Assembly (NCBI GenBank): GCA_963712835.1
Contig: CAVQJJ010000003.1
Coordinates: 1 to 64,000 of the forward strand
Direction of reading: 5' to 3'
From: DATARH01 sp963712835
Lineage (GTDB): Bacteria > Pseudomonadota > Alphaproteobacteria > ATCC43930 > CGMCC-115725
DNA length: 64,000 nt
The position numbers and the translations under genes were made by a program. Positions 27,823 to 36,035 of this stretch are shown piece after piece (position 1 is the first letter of the stretch; each line of letters begins with the position of its first letter). Under the pieces are notes generated by a model. That model was given only the letters and a program-made list of their open reading frames with translations, ran no database searches and was not told the origin of the DNA.

Positions 27823-27933
27823 TCGTCATTCCCGCGAAAGCGGGAACCCCATGAACGCTGGCTTTTGCCGCCGGGCTCCGGCCCGAATTCATGGGGTTGC
27901 CGGGTTCACCGCTGCGCGATGCCCCGGAATGAC
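27823..27933. repeat. Palindromic repeat with TTCCCGCGAAAGCGGGAA core
   Basis: The element begins CGTCATTCCCGCGAAAGCGG and ends with the complementary CCCCGGAATGACAG. An inner dyad CCCCATGAA...TTCATGGGG (about 27847-27896) frames the GCCGGGCTCCGGCC hairpin. It lies in the 3' intergenic gap between convergent genes. Confidence 0.8.
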
Positions 27934-27943
27934 AGCGGAAAGA

Positions 27944-28432
27944 TCACCGACGGCGTCGAGGCGGGGTTTTGGTAGGCTGAGGCTTTGCCGCAGGCGGCTT
28001 TACGGGCGCGCTGGGAGCGCCGATCGGAGGCGCGCTGGCGCTGAACCCGCGCAACGCCAGATAGAACCCGAGAACCAGTGGGATCGCCGCATAGACGTAG
28101 TAGAAATCGACGACATGCGTGAGGTCGATAATGCCGGCCATCACGTCCGGCGGCACGAAAAGCACCATGACGCCGCGCACCAGGATCGCCCAGCCGGTCA
28201 GGGTAACGATCAGTGGCCAGAACCCATTTCTCCAAACATTGTGAACCAGCACGATGGCCGCGCCGAAAACCACGCGGACAAAGCCCAGCAGCAGGAGCGG
28301 CGTGCGATCGACGCCGAGCTGACCCAGCGCCGCCAGCACCATCTCTTTATCCGCCAGCATCGCCACGGCGATGATCAGGGCCACCAGCCCGATCAGACGG
28401 CTCAAATAGATCGTCAGCGCCGGCACCGGCAT
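27944..28432 (-). CDS. Small integral membrane protein of unknown function
   Basis: A 162-residue protein with four hydrophobic stretches (about 5-25, 45-64, 70-92 and 105-128). A Pro/Ala/Lys-rich cytosolic-type tail ends in PPRRRR. I recognise no family. It is transcribed away from the HPF-like gene upstream on the same strand, with a 46-bp gap. Confidence 0.65.
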   Translation of the reverse strand: MPVPALTIYLSRLIGLVALIIAVAMLADKEMVLAALGQLGVDRTPLLLLGFVRVVFGAAIVLVHNVWRNGFWPLIVTLTGWAILVRGVMVLFVPPDVMAGIIDLTHVVDFYYVYAAIPLVLGFYLALRGFSASAPPIGAPSAPVKPPAAKPQPTKTPPRRRR

Positions 28433-28478
28433 CGCTGTCCCCCGCCCGGTTCCCCCGCGCGAAGAATAACACGCCGGG

Positions 28479-28847
28479 TTATGCCTCCTGTTGGACGATC
28501 GGCAGGGTGTGCGCCTTCACCTCACCCCGCCGACGACGGGCGTAGCGGTCGAGCCGGCGCCGCGCCGCGTCGAACGCGGCACGCACCGCGACGAAGACAT
28601 CCTCGTGCGCCTCGAACTCGGTAGCGCCATGCCCGATGGTGATGACCTTGCCGGGAAGGGTCAGCTCGACGCAGAGATGGGTGACCCTCCCGGCCCGTTG
28701 CGGACGATGCCGGCCCTCGACAATCACCCGGCACGCGGTAAGCCGGTCGAAGACGCGCTCCAAATGCTCCGCGCGCTCGCGGATTTGCGCTTCGACCGCC
28801 GGAGAGGACGGCAGATCGCGAAAAGTTATCTGCAACGGAACGGTCAT
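28479..28847 (-). CDS. HPF/RaiA-type ribosome-associated protein
   Basis: A 122-residue short hibernation-factor homologue. The beta-alpha-beta-beta-beta-alpha fold is visible: LQITFRDLPSSPAVEAQIRE, then CRVIVEGRHR, and the closing VFVAVRAAFDAARRRLDRYAR. It would bind the 30S decoding region in stress. The ATG at 28847 follows GGAG 6 bp upstream. It lacks the long C-terminal dimerisation domain of the full-length form. Confidence 0.8.
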   Translation of the reverse strand: MTVPLQITFRDLPSSPAVEAQIRERAEHLERVFDRLTACRVIVEGRHRPQRAGRVTHLCVELTLPGKVITIGHGATEFEAHEDVFVAVRAAFDAARRRLDRYARRRRGEVKAHTLPIVQQEA

Positions 28848-28987
28848 CGGCGTCTCCAGGGTTGGGGGAACGACGCAGCAGACAGCCACTTGCATATCGG
28901 GCCGGCAAAGCCGTGGCGCAACCCCGCCGTCGGGCGCAGAATGGACAAAACAACAATCGATCGCGGCTTCATCCAGGGAGGCTTGCC

Positions 28988-30100
28988 ATGCCCGACTACA
29001 AGTTGATCTCCGCCGATTCCCACGTCAGTGAGCCGCCCGATTTGTGGTCGACGCGGGTCGACAAGAAATATCGCGACCGCGCGCCGCGGTTGGTGACCGA
29101 CCTGCCCGGCAAGGACGGTGCCTATTTCCTTTATGAGGGCCATGCGCCGCATCCGATCGGCATCGGGCTCGGGGCCGGCAAGAGCCCCGAGGAGCTGAAG
29201 GAATTCCTCACCAAGGCCACCTATGCCGACGCAAGACCCGGCGGTTGGAACCCGGCCGAGCGGGTCAAGGACAATGCGCTCGACGGCGTCGAGGCCGACG
29301 TGCTCTACACGACGCTCGGCTTCCGCATCTTCTGGCTCAAGGACCAGGGACTGCAGGAAGATTGCTTCCGCGTCTACAACGACTGGCTCGCCGAGTTTTG
29401 TGGCTACGCGCCGGGCAAGATGGCAGGCTTGGCGATGATCTCGCTCTACGACCCGAAAGCCGGCGCACGCGAACTCGAGCGCTGCGCCAAGATGGGATTG
29501 AAGGGTGCGATGATCTGGTGCTCGCCGCCGCAGGACCAGCCTTACAGCTCCGAAGTCTACGACCCGTTCTGGGCCGCGGCGGAGGAGATGAAAATGCCGA
29601 TCTCGCTGCACGCGATCACCGGCATGGGGGTGGAAAGCCAATGGAACTGGGGCGAGCGCTACATGCGCACCACCGTGCTCGGCTACGAGGTCGAGAAGAC
29701 GTTCAGCGTGCTGATCTTCTCGGGCGTGCTCGACCGCTTCCCGAAGCTGCCGATCGTCTCGGCCGAAAACAACATCGGCTGGCTCCCCTACTACCTGCAG
29801 CGCATGGACCGCGTCGCCGAGCGCAGCCGCGCCTCGCACGGCTTTACCCAGAAGCTGAAACCCAGCGAATATTTTCGCCGGCAGATGTGGGCGACTTATA
29901 TCGACGACTTTGTCGGCGTCGCGAACCGCGACTTTGTCGGGGTCGACCGCATCATGTGGTCGAGCGACTACCCGCACCAAGCCTCGTCCTGGCCGCACTC
30001 GCAGGAGGTGGTCGAGCGCGACTTCAAGGACGCCAGCGCCGAGGATCGCTTCAAGGTCACTCGCGGCAATGTCGCCGGGCTTTACGGGTTCGCAATCTGA
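28988..30100 (+). CDS. Amidohydrolase-family protein, second copy
   Basis: A 370-residue amidohydrolase-2 TIM-barrel protein: YKLISADSHVSEPPDLW at the start and WSSDYPHQASSWPHSQ near the end supply metal-binding residues. Residues such as FSGVLDRFPKLPIVSAENNIGWLPYYLQRMD are typical of ACMSD-like decarboxylases. The ATG at 28988 has a GGGAGG ribosome site. The FATP-like synthetase gene follows after 22 bp, so the two may act in one catabolic route. Confidence 0.85.
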   Translation: MPDYKLISADSHVSEPPDLWSTRVDKKYRDRAPRLVTDLPGKDGAYFLYEGHAPHPIGIGLGAGKSPEELKEFLTKATYADARPGGWNPAERVKDNALDGVEADVLYTTLGFRIFWLKDQGLQEDCFRVYNDWLAEFCGYAPGKMAGLAMISLYDPKAGARELERCAKMGLKGAMIWCSPPQDQPYSSEVYDPFWAAAEEMKMPISLHAITGMGVESQWNWGERYMRTTVLGYEVEKTFSVLIFSGVLDRFPKLPIVSAENNIGWLPYYLQRMDRVAERSRASHGFTQKLKPSEYFRRQMWATYIDDFVGVANRDFVGVDRIMWSSDYPHQASSWPHSQEVVERDFKDASAEDRFKVTRGNVAGLYGFAI

Positions 30101-30122
30101 AAGCGATACCCCTCGCCCGGTG

Positions 30123-31907
30123 ATGTCGGGAGAGATTTCGGACGCGCAGCGACGCGAGGCCGCCCAATCGTGGCGGCGAGCGCTTGAGCTGACCGCGCCG
30201 ATTGCGCAGCATCCGGAAGTCACCTTCCCGATCGTCATCGAACGCGCGGCCGAGCAATTCGGCGACACGGTGGCGCTGCTGTCCGACCGGGAGACGCTGA
30301 GCTACGCCGCGCTCGCCGAACGTGCCGGACGATACGCGGCATGGGCGCGGGCGCAATCGCTGGCGCCAGGCGAAGTCGTCTGCCTGATGATGCCGAACTG
30401 TCCCGAATATCTGGCGATCTGGCTCGGCGTCACCCGCGCTGGCGGTGTCGTCGCACTCATTAACACCAACCTCGTCGGCGACGCGTTGCGCCACGCGATC
30501 AGCATCGTGCGGCCGCGCCATGTGATCGTCACTACGGAGTTTCTCGATGCCGTCGCTGCGGTGCTGCCGCAACTTGGCGGCGTGCAACCTTGGGCGCATG
30601 GCGAAGACGCAAACGGCTGGCCGCGGATCGATCAAGCGGTTTCGGCGATCGGGCCGGCCCGCGACCTTGCCGCGCCGACGCTTACTGATCGCGCGCTCTA
30701 CATCTACACCTCGGGCACCACCGGTCTGCCTAAAGCGGCGAGCGTCAGCCATTACCGGTTGATGCAGTGGACGCATTGGTTTGCCGGCTTGGTGGGCGCG
30801 ACCCCGGAAGACCGCATGTACAACTGCTTGCCGATGTACCACAGCGTCGGCGGCGTGGTGGCGACCGGCGCCGTGCTGGTCGGCGGCGGCTCGGTGGCAA
30901 TCCGCGAGCGTTTTTCCGCGAGCCGCTTCTGGGACGACATCGCGCGCTGGGACTGCACGCTGTTCCAATATATCGGGGAATTGTGCCGCTATCTGGCCGG
31001 TGCGCCCCCGCACCCGCGGGAGACCGGCCACCGCCTTCGCCTCGCTTGCGGCAATGGTTTGCGTGAGGAATTGTGGGGGACGTTGGAGAATCGATTTCAT
31101 ATTCCTCGAATTATAGAATTCTATGCGGCAACCGAAGCGACATTCTCGCTCTACAATTGCGACGGTAGACCGGGCGCGATCGGCCGTATCCCGGCCTATC
31201 TCGCGCACCGGTTCCCGGTCGCGCTCGTCAAGTCCGATCCCGACACCGGCGATGTTTTGCGTGGCGACGACGGCTTCTGCATCCGCTGCGCAGCGGACGA
31301 AATCGGTGAAGCGCTCGGCAAATTGTCGGACAGGGATGCAAAAACCGGCGGGAATTTCGAGGGCTATACCGACGCGACCGCGTCTGAAGCAAAAATCCTG
31401 CGTAACGTTTTCGCGCCGGGCGACGCCTGGTATCGCACCGGCGACCTGATGCGTCGCGACCGCGCCGGCTATTTCTATTTTGCCGATCGCATTGGCGATA
31501 CCTTCCGTTGGAAGGGCGAGAACGTCTCGACCACCGAAGTCGAGGCGGCAATAGCGACCGGCCCCGGCGTTGCCGATGCCGTGGTTTACGGGGTCGCCGT
31601 GCCCGGCGTCGAAGGCCGCGCCGGCATGGCGGCGCTGGTCACCAGTGATGGCTTCGATCTCGAGGCTTTTTCGGCCCACATCGCACAACGGTTACCGGAA
31701 TATGCCCGTCCGGTGTTCCTGCGCCTTTGCCGGCAAATCGCGACGACCGGGACGTTCAAGCCACAGAAGCAGGCGTTTGCACGGGAGGGATATGACCCCG
31801 CCACGGTCAGCGATGCGCTTTTCATATTCGATCGCCAGAAAGATTGCTTCACGCCGCTCGACGCCCCGCTCCACGGCTGCTTAGTACGCGGCGAAATGCG
31901 ACTGTAA
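30123..31907 (+). CDS. FATP-type long-chain acyl-CoA synthetase
   Basis: A 594-residue AMP-forming ligase. The AMP-binding P-loop IYTSGTTGLPKAA is intact. The block ACGNGLREELWGTLENRFHI with EFYAATEATF is the signature of the FATP/very-long-chain acyl-CoA synthetase group. YRTGDLMRRDRAGYFYFADR and GTFKPQKQAFAREG mark the C-terminal lid with the catalytic Lys. The ATG at 30123 follows the amidohydrolase stop by 22 bp. The likely substrate is a fatty or similar hydrophobic acid. Confidence 0.88.
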   Translation: MSGEISDAQRREAAQSWRRALELTAPIAQHPEVTFPIVIERAAEQFGDTVALLSDRETLSYAALAERAGRYAAWARAQSLAPGEVVCLMMPNCPEYLAIWLGVTRAGGVVALINTNLVGDALRHAISIVRPRHVIVTTEFLDAVAAVLPQLGGVQPWAHGEDANGWPRIDQAVSAIGPARDLAAPTLTDRALYIYTSGTTGLPKAASVSHYRLMQWTHWFAGLVGATPEDRMYNCLPMYHSVGGVVATGAVLVGGGSVAIRERFSASRFWDDIARWDCTLFQYIGELCRYLAGAPPHPRETGHRLRLACGNGLREELWGTLENRFHIPRIIEFYAATEATFSLYNCDGRPGAIGRIPAYLAHRFPVALVKSDPDTGDVLRGDDGFCIRCAADEIGEALGKLSDRDAKTGGNFEGYTDATASEAKILRNVFAPGDAWYRTGDLMRRDRAGYFYFADRIGDTFRWKGENVSTTEVEAAIATGPGVADAVVYGVAVPGVEGRAGMAALVTSDGFDLEAFSAHIAQRLPEYARPVFLRLCRQIATTGTFKPQKQAFAREGYDPATVSDALFIFDRQKDCFTPLDAPLHGCLVRGEMRL

Positions 31908-31909
31908 CG

Positions 31910-32665
31910 CTAGGCCGTGCTGCCGGCGTCGACGGTCATCACCGTGCCGGTGATGTTGCGCGCGGCATCGCTCATCAGAAAAGCCACCGCTTCAGCCACA
32001 TCCTCCGCCTCGGCCAACCGCTTCAGCGGACTGCGGCGCACGATCTGCTCGCGTTGCGCGACTTCGAGCCCATCCGTCATGCGGGTGTCGACAAAACCCG
32101 GCGCGATGGCGTTGACCGTGATCCCCAAAGGTCCGAGTTCACGGGCCAGCGACTTGGTGAACCCGACCAGTGACGCCTTGGTCGCACCATAGACCGCAAG
32201 GCCGCTGAACCCGGTAGAACTGATGATCGACGAGATATTGACGATCCGGCCACCCTGTTCCTTGAGGCCGCCATCGGCCATCATCGCCCGCACGACATGC
32301 TTGGTCAGCACCATCGGCGACACGGTGTTGAGCCGCACGGTCCGCTCGATGTCGCCGACGCGCATCGTCGCCAGCATACCGCTCGTCCCAATCCCGGCAT
32401 TGTTGACGAGGCCGTAAATCAGCCCGAATTCCTTGCGAATATCCTTTACGAAACCGGGCAATGCGGCAATTTCGCCGAGATCGCAAGGCCGGAAATGCAA
32501 GGGCATCGGCTCACCGGCGGTCGCGGCGATCTCATCGCTTTGCCGCCGGGCGACCGCGACGACGCGAAAGCCCGCGTCGCGCAACCGCATCGCGGTGGCG
32601 AGGCCGAGCCCACGGCTGCCGCCGGTGACGATGACGTTGCGCGGCGATGACTTAGTCACGGCCAC
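31910..32665 (-). CDS. Short-chain dehydrogenase/reductase (FabG-like)
   Basis: A 251-residue SDR that would reduce a beta-keto or other carbonyl with NAD(P)H. The cofactor loop TGGSRGLG, the NNAG motif and the catalytic Ser146, Tyr159 and Lys163 (YGATK) are intact. APGFVDTRMT and the C-terminal TVDAGSTA follow the FabG pattern. The GTG at 32665 overlaps the upstream ligase gene by 14 bp, so it is the last gene of a coupled ACP-ligase-SDR operon. Confidence 0.9.
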   Translation of the reverse strand: MAVTKSSPRNVIVTGGSRGLGLATAMRLRDAGFRVVAVARRQSDEIAATAGEPMPLHFRPCDLGEIAALPGFVKDIRKEFGLIYGLVNNAGIGTSGMLATMRVGDIERTVRLNTVSPMVLTKHVVRAMMADGGLKEQGGRIVNISSIISSTGFSGLAVYGATKASLVGFTKSLARELGPLGITVNAIAPGFVDTRMTDGLEVAQREQIVRRSPLKRLAEAEDVAEAVAFLMSDAARNITGTVMTVDAGSTA

Positions 32666-34040
32666 GCACCATCTTGCCGGAGGCCGCGACCTCGATCGCC
32701 GCTACGAACCGGATCGACGCCGGCACCTTGTAGCGTGCCAGCGCGTCGCGACAGGCATCGAGGATTTCGCCGCGCAGCACGTCCGTGGCCGCCTCTTCCG
32801 TTGTCGCCACGACATCGGCAACGACGATCGCGCCGGTGATAGGGCTTTTGCGCGCTCGCACCACCGACATCTGCACGCCGGGATGACGGTTGATAATTGC
32901 CTCGATCTCCTCGGGATGGACCTTCTGGCCGCCGATATTGATGACGCCGCCGCGCCGGCCGACAAAGTAGTAGCGGTCGTCGCGCAGCTCGACGATGTCG
33001 CCGGTATCGACAAACCCATCTTCGTCGAAGGGCTGCTCGACCTTGTCGCCGAGATAGCCGAGCGAGTTCCGCGTCGATTTGATGCGCAGCGAACCGTCGA
33101 CCACGCGCATCTCGACATCGCCGCGACGGCCAAGATAACTCGCCGGAAAACCGCAGAGCCCGTCGCCGACATCAAACGCGACGCCGGCCTCAGTCGACGC
33201 GAAGGCATGCGCGACATCGGCTTGCGGGTAGGCCTGGCGGAGATGGTCGAGGATCGCCTGGTCGGCGATCTCTCCCGACATACGCGCATAGCGCGGCGCC
33301 ATCGCGTGCTCGGTGCCGCTCATCAGCGCGCGTCGCCAATGCGACGGCGTCCCGGAAATGTGCGTGACGCCGCGCTCCCCGGCACGAGCAAGGAAATCAC
33401 CCACCGGCTCCTGCGCGCTCGACAGCACCATCGAGCCGCCGCCGAGCATCGCACGCAGGAAGATCTGCAGGCCGCCATAGCGGCGCATGTCGTAGAAGGT
33501 GCTCCACACCGCGTTCTGGCCGAGCGTCGTGCCCACCGGCATCGCGCCGGTGAGGGTCGCCAGCGTGTGACGCACGAGCTTGGGGATACCCGTAGTGCCG
33601 GAGGTCAGCAGTATCCATTCGCTGTCGACCTGAGGCTCGCGATCGGGCGCGCCATCGGCGATGCCGATGCCGCAGGGCACGAACATCTCTCCGCCAAGGT
33701 CGGCCGCGGCGCGATCGCCGACGACCGCATCGATCTCAGCCGTCGCCATGACGGCGGGAAGATGGTCCGCGGAAACGTCGGACGGACACAGCACGATACG
33801 ACGCGCGATGCCGTCGAGCTCGATAAGCGCCAAGGCCGACGGCAGCTGATCGCGCGTCATCAACAGCACCGAGCGCCGGCGCAATCCCTCAAGACCGTGG
33901 CCGAGCGTCGAGCCGCGCGACAGCACGGCAAGGCTCACTTCCGTATGGTTGTCGGAAAGCCAGCGCCGCGACAGCCGCCCGGCACCGCTTATCACCTGCC
34001 AGAGCGAACTTGTTTCAGCCCGCGGTGCGAGAGGCGGCAT
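32652..34040 (-). CDS. ANL-superfamily acyl-adenylating ligase
   Basis: A 462-residue stand-alone adenylation enzyme. It has the P-loop LLTSGTTGIPKLV, the A5-type HAFASTEAG, the A7 VDTGDIVELRDDRYYFVGR, the hinge GGVINIGGQKVHPEEIE, and the catalytic Lys in ASGKMVRG at the very end. It starts inside the ACP gene (26-bp overlap) and overlaps the SDR gene, so it probably loads an acid onto that ACP. It resembles DltA/EntE-style free-standing domains more than FadD. The acid cannot be predicted. Confidence 0.85.
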   Translation of the reverse strand: MPPLAPRAETSSLWQVISGAGRLSRRWLSDNHTEVSLAVLSRGSTLGHGLEGLRRRSVLLMTRDQLPSALALIELDGIARRIVLCPSDVSADHLPAVMATAEIDAVVGDRAAADLGGEMFVPCGIGIADGAPDREPQVDSEWILLTSGTTGIPKLVRHTLATLTGAMPVGTTLGQNAVWSTFYDMRRYGGLQIFLRAMLGGGSMVLSSAQEPVGDFLARAGERGVTHISGTPSHWRRALMSGTEHAMAPRYARMSGEIADQAILDHLRQAYPQADVAHAFASTEAGVAFDVGDGLCGFPASYLGRRGDVEMRVVDGSLRIKSTRNSLGYLGDKVEQPFDEDGFVDTGDIVELRDDRYYFVGRRGGVINIGGQKVHPEEIEAIINRHPGVQMSVVRARKSPITGAIVVADVVATTEEAATDVLRGEILDACRDALARYKVPASIRFVAAIEVAASGKMVRGRD

Positions 34041-34272
34041 GCTCGTACAGTCGAACGAAATCGCCCACGGTCACCGGAAAATCGATCTCGTCGTCGCCGC
34101 TAAACGGGTCGACACCCAACTGGTCTTCGAGCCGCGCGACGATGATGGCGAAACACAACGAATCGAGCCCGGTTTCGAGCAGTCCGAGCTCGTCCGACAG
34201 TGGCGCCAATACCTTGTTCTGCTCCTGCGCAACCTCGACAAAGAGGGCGTCTATATCCGATCGGATCGACAT
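34015..34272 (-). CDS. Acyl carrier protein
   Basis: An 85-residue acidic four-helix carrier protein. The phosphopantetheine attachment site is Ser38 in LLETGLDSLCFAIIVARLED. It is not the housekeeping FabD/FabF-linked ACP, whose motif is usually DSLDTVEL. The ATG at 34272 has a CCGGAG site 6 bp upstream. It is the first gene of the minus-strand operon and is divergent from a phosphopantetheinyl transferase that could activate it. Confidence 0.88.
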   Translation of the reverse strand: MSIRSDIDALFVEVAQEQNKVLAPLSDELGLLETGLDSLCFAIIVARLEDQLGVDPFSGDDEIDFPVTVGDFVRLYEHAASRTAG

Positions 34273-34285
34273 GTGCGGCTCCGGC

Positions 34286-34313
34286 AAATACGGGCCCGTA
34301 AATACGGGCCCGT
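34286..34313. promoter_or_regulatory. Perfect 14-bp tandem repeat with palindromic cores (candidate operator)
   Basis: AAATACGGGCCCGT occurs twice in direct tandem (34286-34299 and 34300-34313). Each copy holds the 10-bp palindrome ACGGGCCCGT. The pair sits in the 120-bp divergent promoter between the ACP operon and the PPTase gene. It ends 14 bp upstream of the ACP start, next to its ribosome site. It could be a dimer-binding operator or a 5' UTR hairpin pair. Confidence 0.6.
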
Positions 34314-34392
34314 GAAGTTTCGCGCGTCCCGATTAAAAAAACCCAAAGCCACTTCCGCGCGTTGCGCGCGAAGCGGCAGCGGTGCATAGCCA

Positions 34393-35052
34393 ATGTCGAT
34401 GATAGAGACCCTGCTACCGCCACAAGTCAACGCCATCGAATGGCTCGGCGAGGATGGCGACGCCATGCCGCTGCCCGAGGAGGAACCCTTGATCGAGGGG
34501 GCGGTCGCGGCGCGGCGCGCCGAATTCGCGACGGCGCGCGCCTGCGCGCGCCAAGCGCTGCGCAATCTCGGCCTGCCCGCCGGCCCGATCCTGCGCGGCG
34601 CCAAGCGCGAACCACTGTGGCCGGCGGGTATTGTCGGCAGCATCACGCACTGCAAAGGCTATCGCGCCGCGGCGGTTGCCCGCGCGGACGAGGTGGTGAC
34701 GATCGGCATCGACGCCGAGCCGCACACCGCGATCGAAGCGCGCGTCGCGGCCCGAGTCCTCGATGACGCAGAGCGCGCCTGGATCGCCGGCGCGCCCTCC
34801 GCCACCCACTGGGACCGCCTGATCTTCAGTGCAAAGGAGAGTGTCTATAAAGCCTGGTTTCCGCTGACCCGACGCTGGCTGGGCTTCGAGGAGGCGCATG
34901 TCGCGATTGACCCGGAGGCCCGCGCATTCGAGGCGCGGTTGCTGATAGGGCCGCCCACTGGCGTGCCAGCGACATTTCATGGCCGCTACATCGCCGCGGA
35001 TGGGCTGGTGATCACCGCGATCGCGGTGCCGCGGCGCGGCGCTCAGACATAG
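34393..35052 (+). CDS. 4'-phosphopantetheinyl transferase (EntD/Sfp-like)
   Basis: It transfers phosphopantetheine from CoA to a carrier-protein serine. The 219-residue protein has the Mg2+ site GIDAEP (Asp107, Glu109) and the helix motif FSAKESVYKAWFP (Lys148, Glu149, Lys153). SITHCKGYRAAAVA precedes the Mg site as in the EntD branch. It is divergent from the ACP-ligase-SDR operon and its 3' end overlaps the convergent metA by 10 bp. Pairing with the neighbouring ACP is the natural inference. Confidence 0.93.
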   Translation: MSMIETLLPPQVNAIEWLGEDGDAMPLPEEEPLIEGAVAARRAEFATARACARQALRNLGLPAGPILRGAKREPLWPAGIVGSITHCKGYRAAAVARADEVVTIGIDAEPHTAIEARVAARVLDDAERAWIAGAPSATHWDRLIFSAKESVYKAWFPLTRRWLGFEEAHVAIDPEARAFEARLLIGPPTGVPATFHGRYIAADGLVITAIAVPRRGAQT

Positions 35053-36032
35053 GTCAGCGCGGCGCGCTCCGGCGCGGAACGCGATGGCGCGCCGACAAGG
35101 CAGGTGCGGCTCGTCTCAAGAAAGGCGAGCCAGTTCGCATAAATCCGCGTCGCCGCCTCGCGCCACGGCGCCGTTAATTGGCGACCGACCACTGCCGCGG
35201 GAAATTGCTCGAGAAGCGCGATATCATGCCGGGTCAAGGCGCGCTCGCGGAAACCGAGCAGCAGCGCGCTCGCCTCCTCCTCGAATGAACCGTGCGGCAG
35301 CTCGGGATAATGCTCGCTTTCGCCGGCAAGAAAACGGCGGACATCGCGACGATACTCGCCAAACAACGCCATCGCATCGTATTCCGGGTGGCCCTGCAGG
35401 AACACAAAGAGGCTGTTGCGCTGCTTGATGAACATATCGACACCCGCCTCGGCGGAGCGGGACAAAACCTTGTAGCCCGCGCGCTCCAAATCCCCCTTGG
35501 AAACTGTATTGAGACGTGAATGCGGCGTCTTCCAAGCGCGCAGCCCGGTTAGGAGAGGGTGATCTACCGCCCCCTCGCAATCGAACACGCCGAACATTTT
35601 GCGATCGAGCGGTTGACGCGCGATACCGTCAAGGCGGTAAGCCGCAGCATGCGAGGCCAGGCAGGACCAAATTGTCGAGGCGGTGTGCGCGTCCGCCCAA
35701 TCGACCAGATCGGCGAGCGCGTCCCAATAGGGTTCGTCCTCGAAGCGTGCAGCCTTCGGCTCGGTGCCGGTGACGATCAGCCCATCGACCCCGTCGCGCC
35801 GCAGCGCGCCGATATCTTCGTGATTTTGCCGAACATAATCGCGGCCCATGTCGGAGCGCGGCACCTCGGGCAGCGAGAAGATGCGCAGCACTACGGCGCG
35901 TGACCCTGCGGCGCGGGACAGCAGGTCGCGGACCTGCCACTCCGTCGTCTTGAGCGCCGGGTCGGGCATGTTGTTGATTAGACCGACAACGATCGCGTCG
36001 GAGCGCTGAGGGTCGAATGGCAACAGCGGCAT
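35043..36032 (-). CDS. metA: Homoserine O-acyltransferase, MetA (HTS) family
   Basis: This activates homoserine for methionine synthesis. The 329-residue protein has the glutamine-amidotransferase-like fold with the nucleophile Cys124 in WSCLASHA, and His215 with Glu217 in LQGHPEYD. GLINNMPD at the start is the HTS-family mark. Whether succinyl- or acetyl-CoA is used depends on a few residues I did not assign. It follows metY by 3 bp, so the two are one operon, and its product is the substrate metY uses. Confidence 0.85.
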   Translation of the reverse strand: MPLLPFDPQRSDAIVVGLINNMPDPALKTTEWQVRDLLSRAAGSRAVVLRIFSLPEVPRSDMGRDYVRQNHEDIGALRRDGVDGLIVTGTEPKAARFEDEPYWDALADLVDWADAHTASTIWSCLASHAAAYRLDGIARQPLDRKMFGVFDCEGAVDHPLLTGLRAWKTPHSRLNTVSKGDLERAGYKVLSRSAEAGVDMFIKQRNSLFVFLQGHPEYDAMALFGEYRRDVRRFLAGESEHYPELPHGSFEEEASALLLGFRERALTRHDIALLEQFPAAVVGRQLTAPWREAATRIYANWLAFLETSRTCLVGAPSRSAPERAALTYV

Positions 36033-36035
36033 CGA

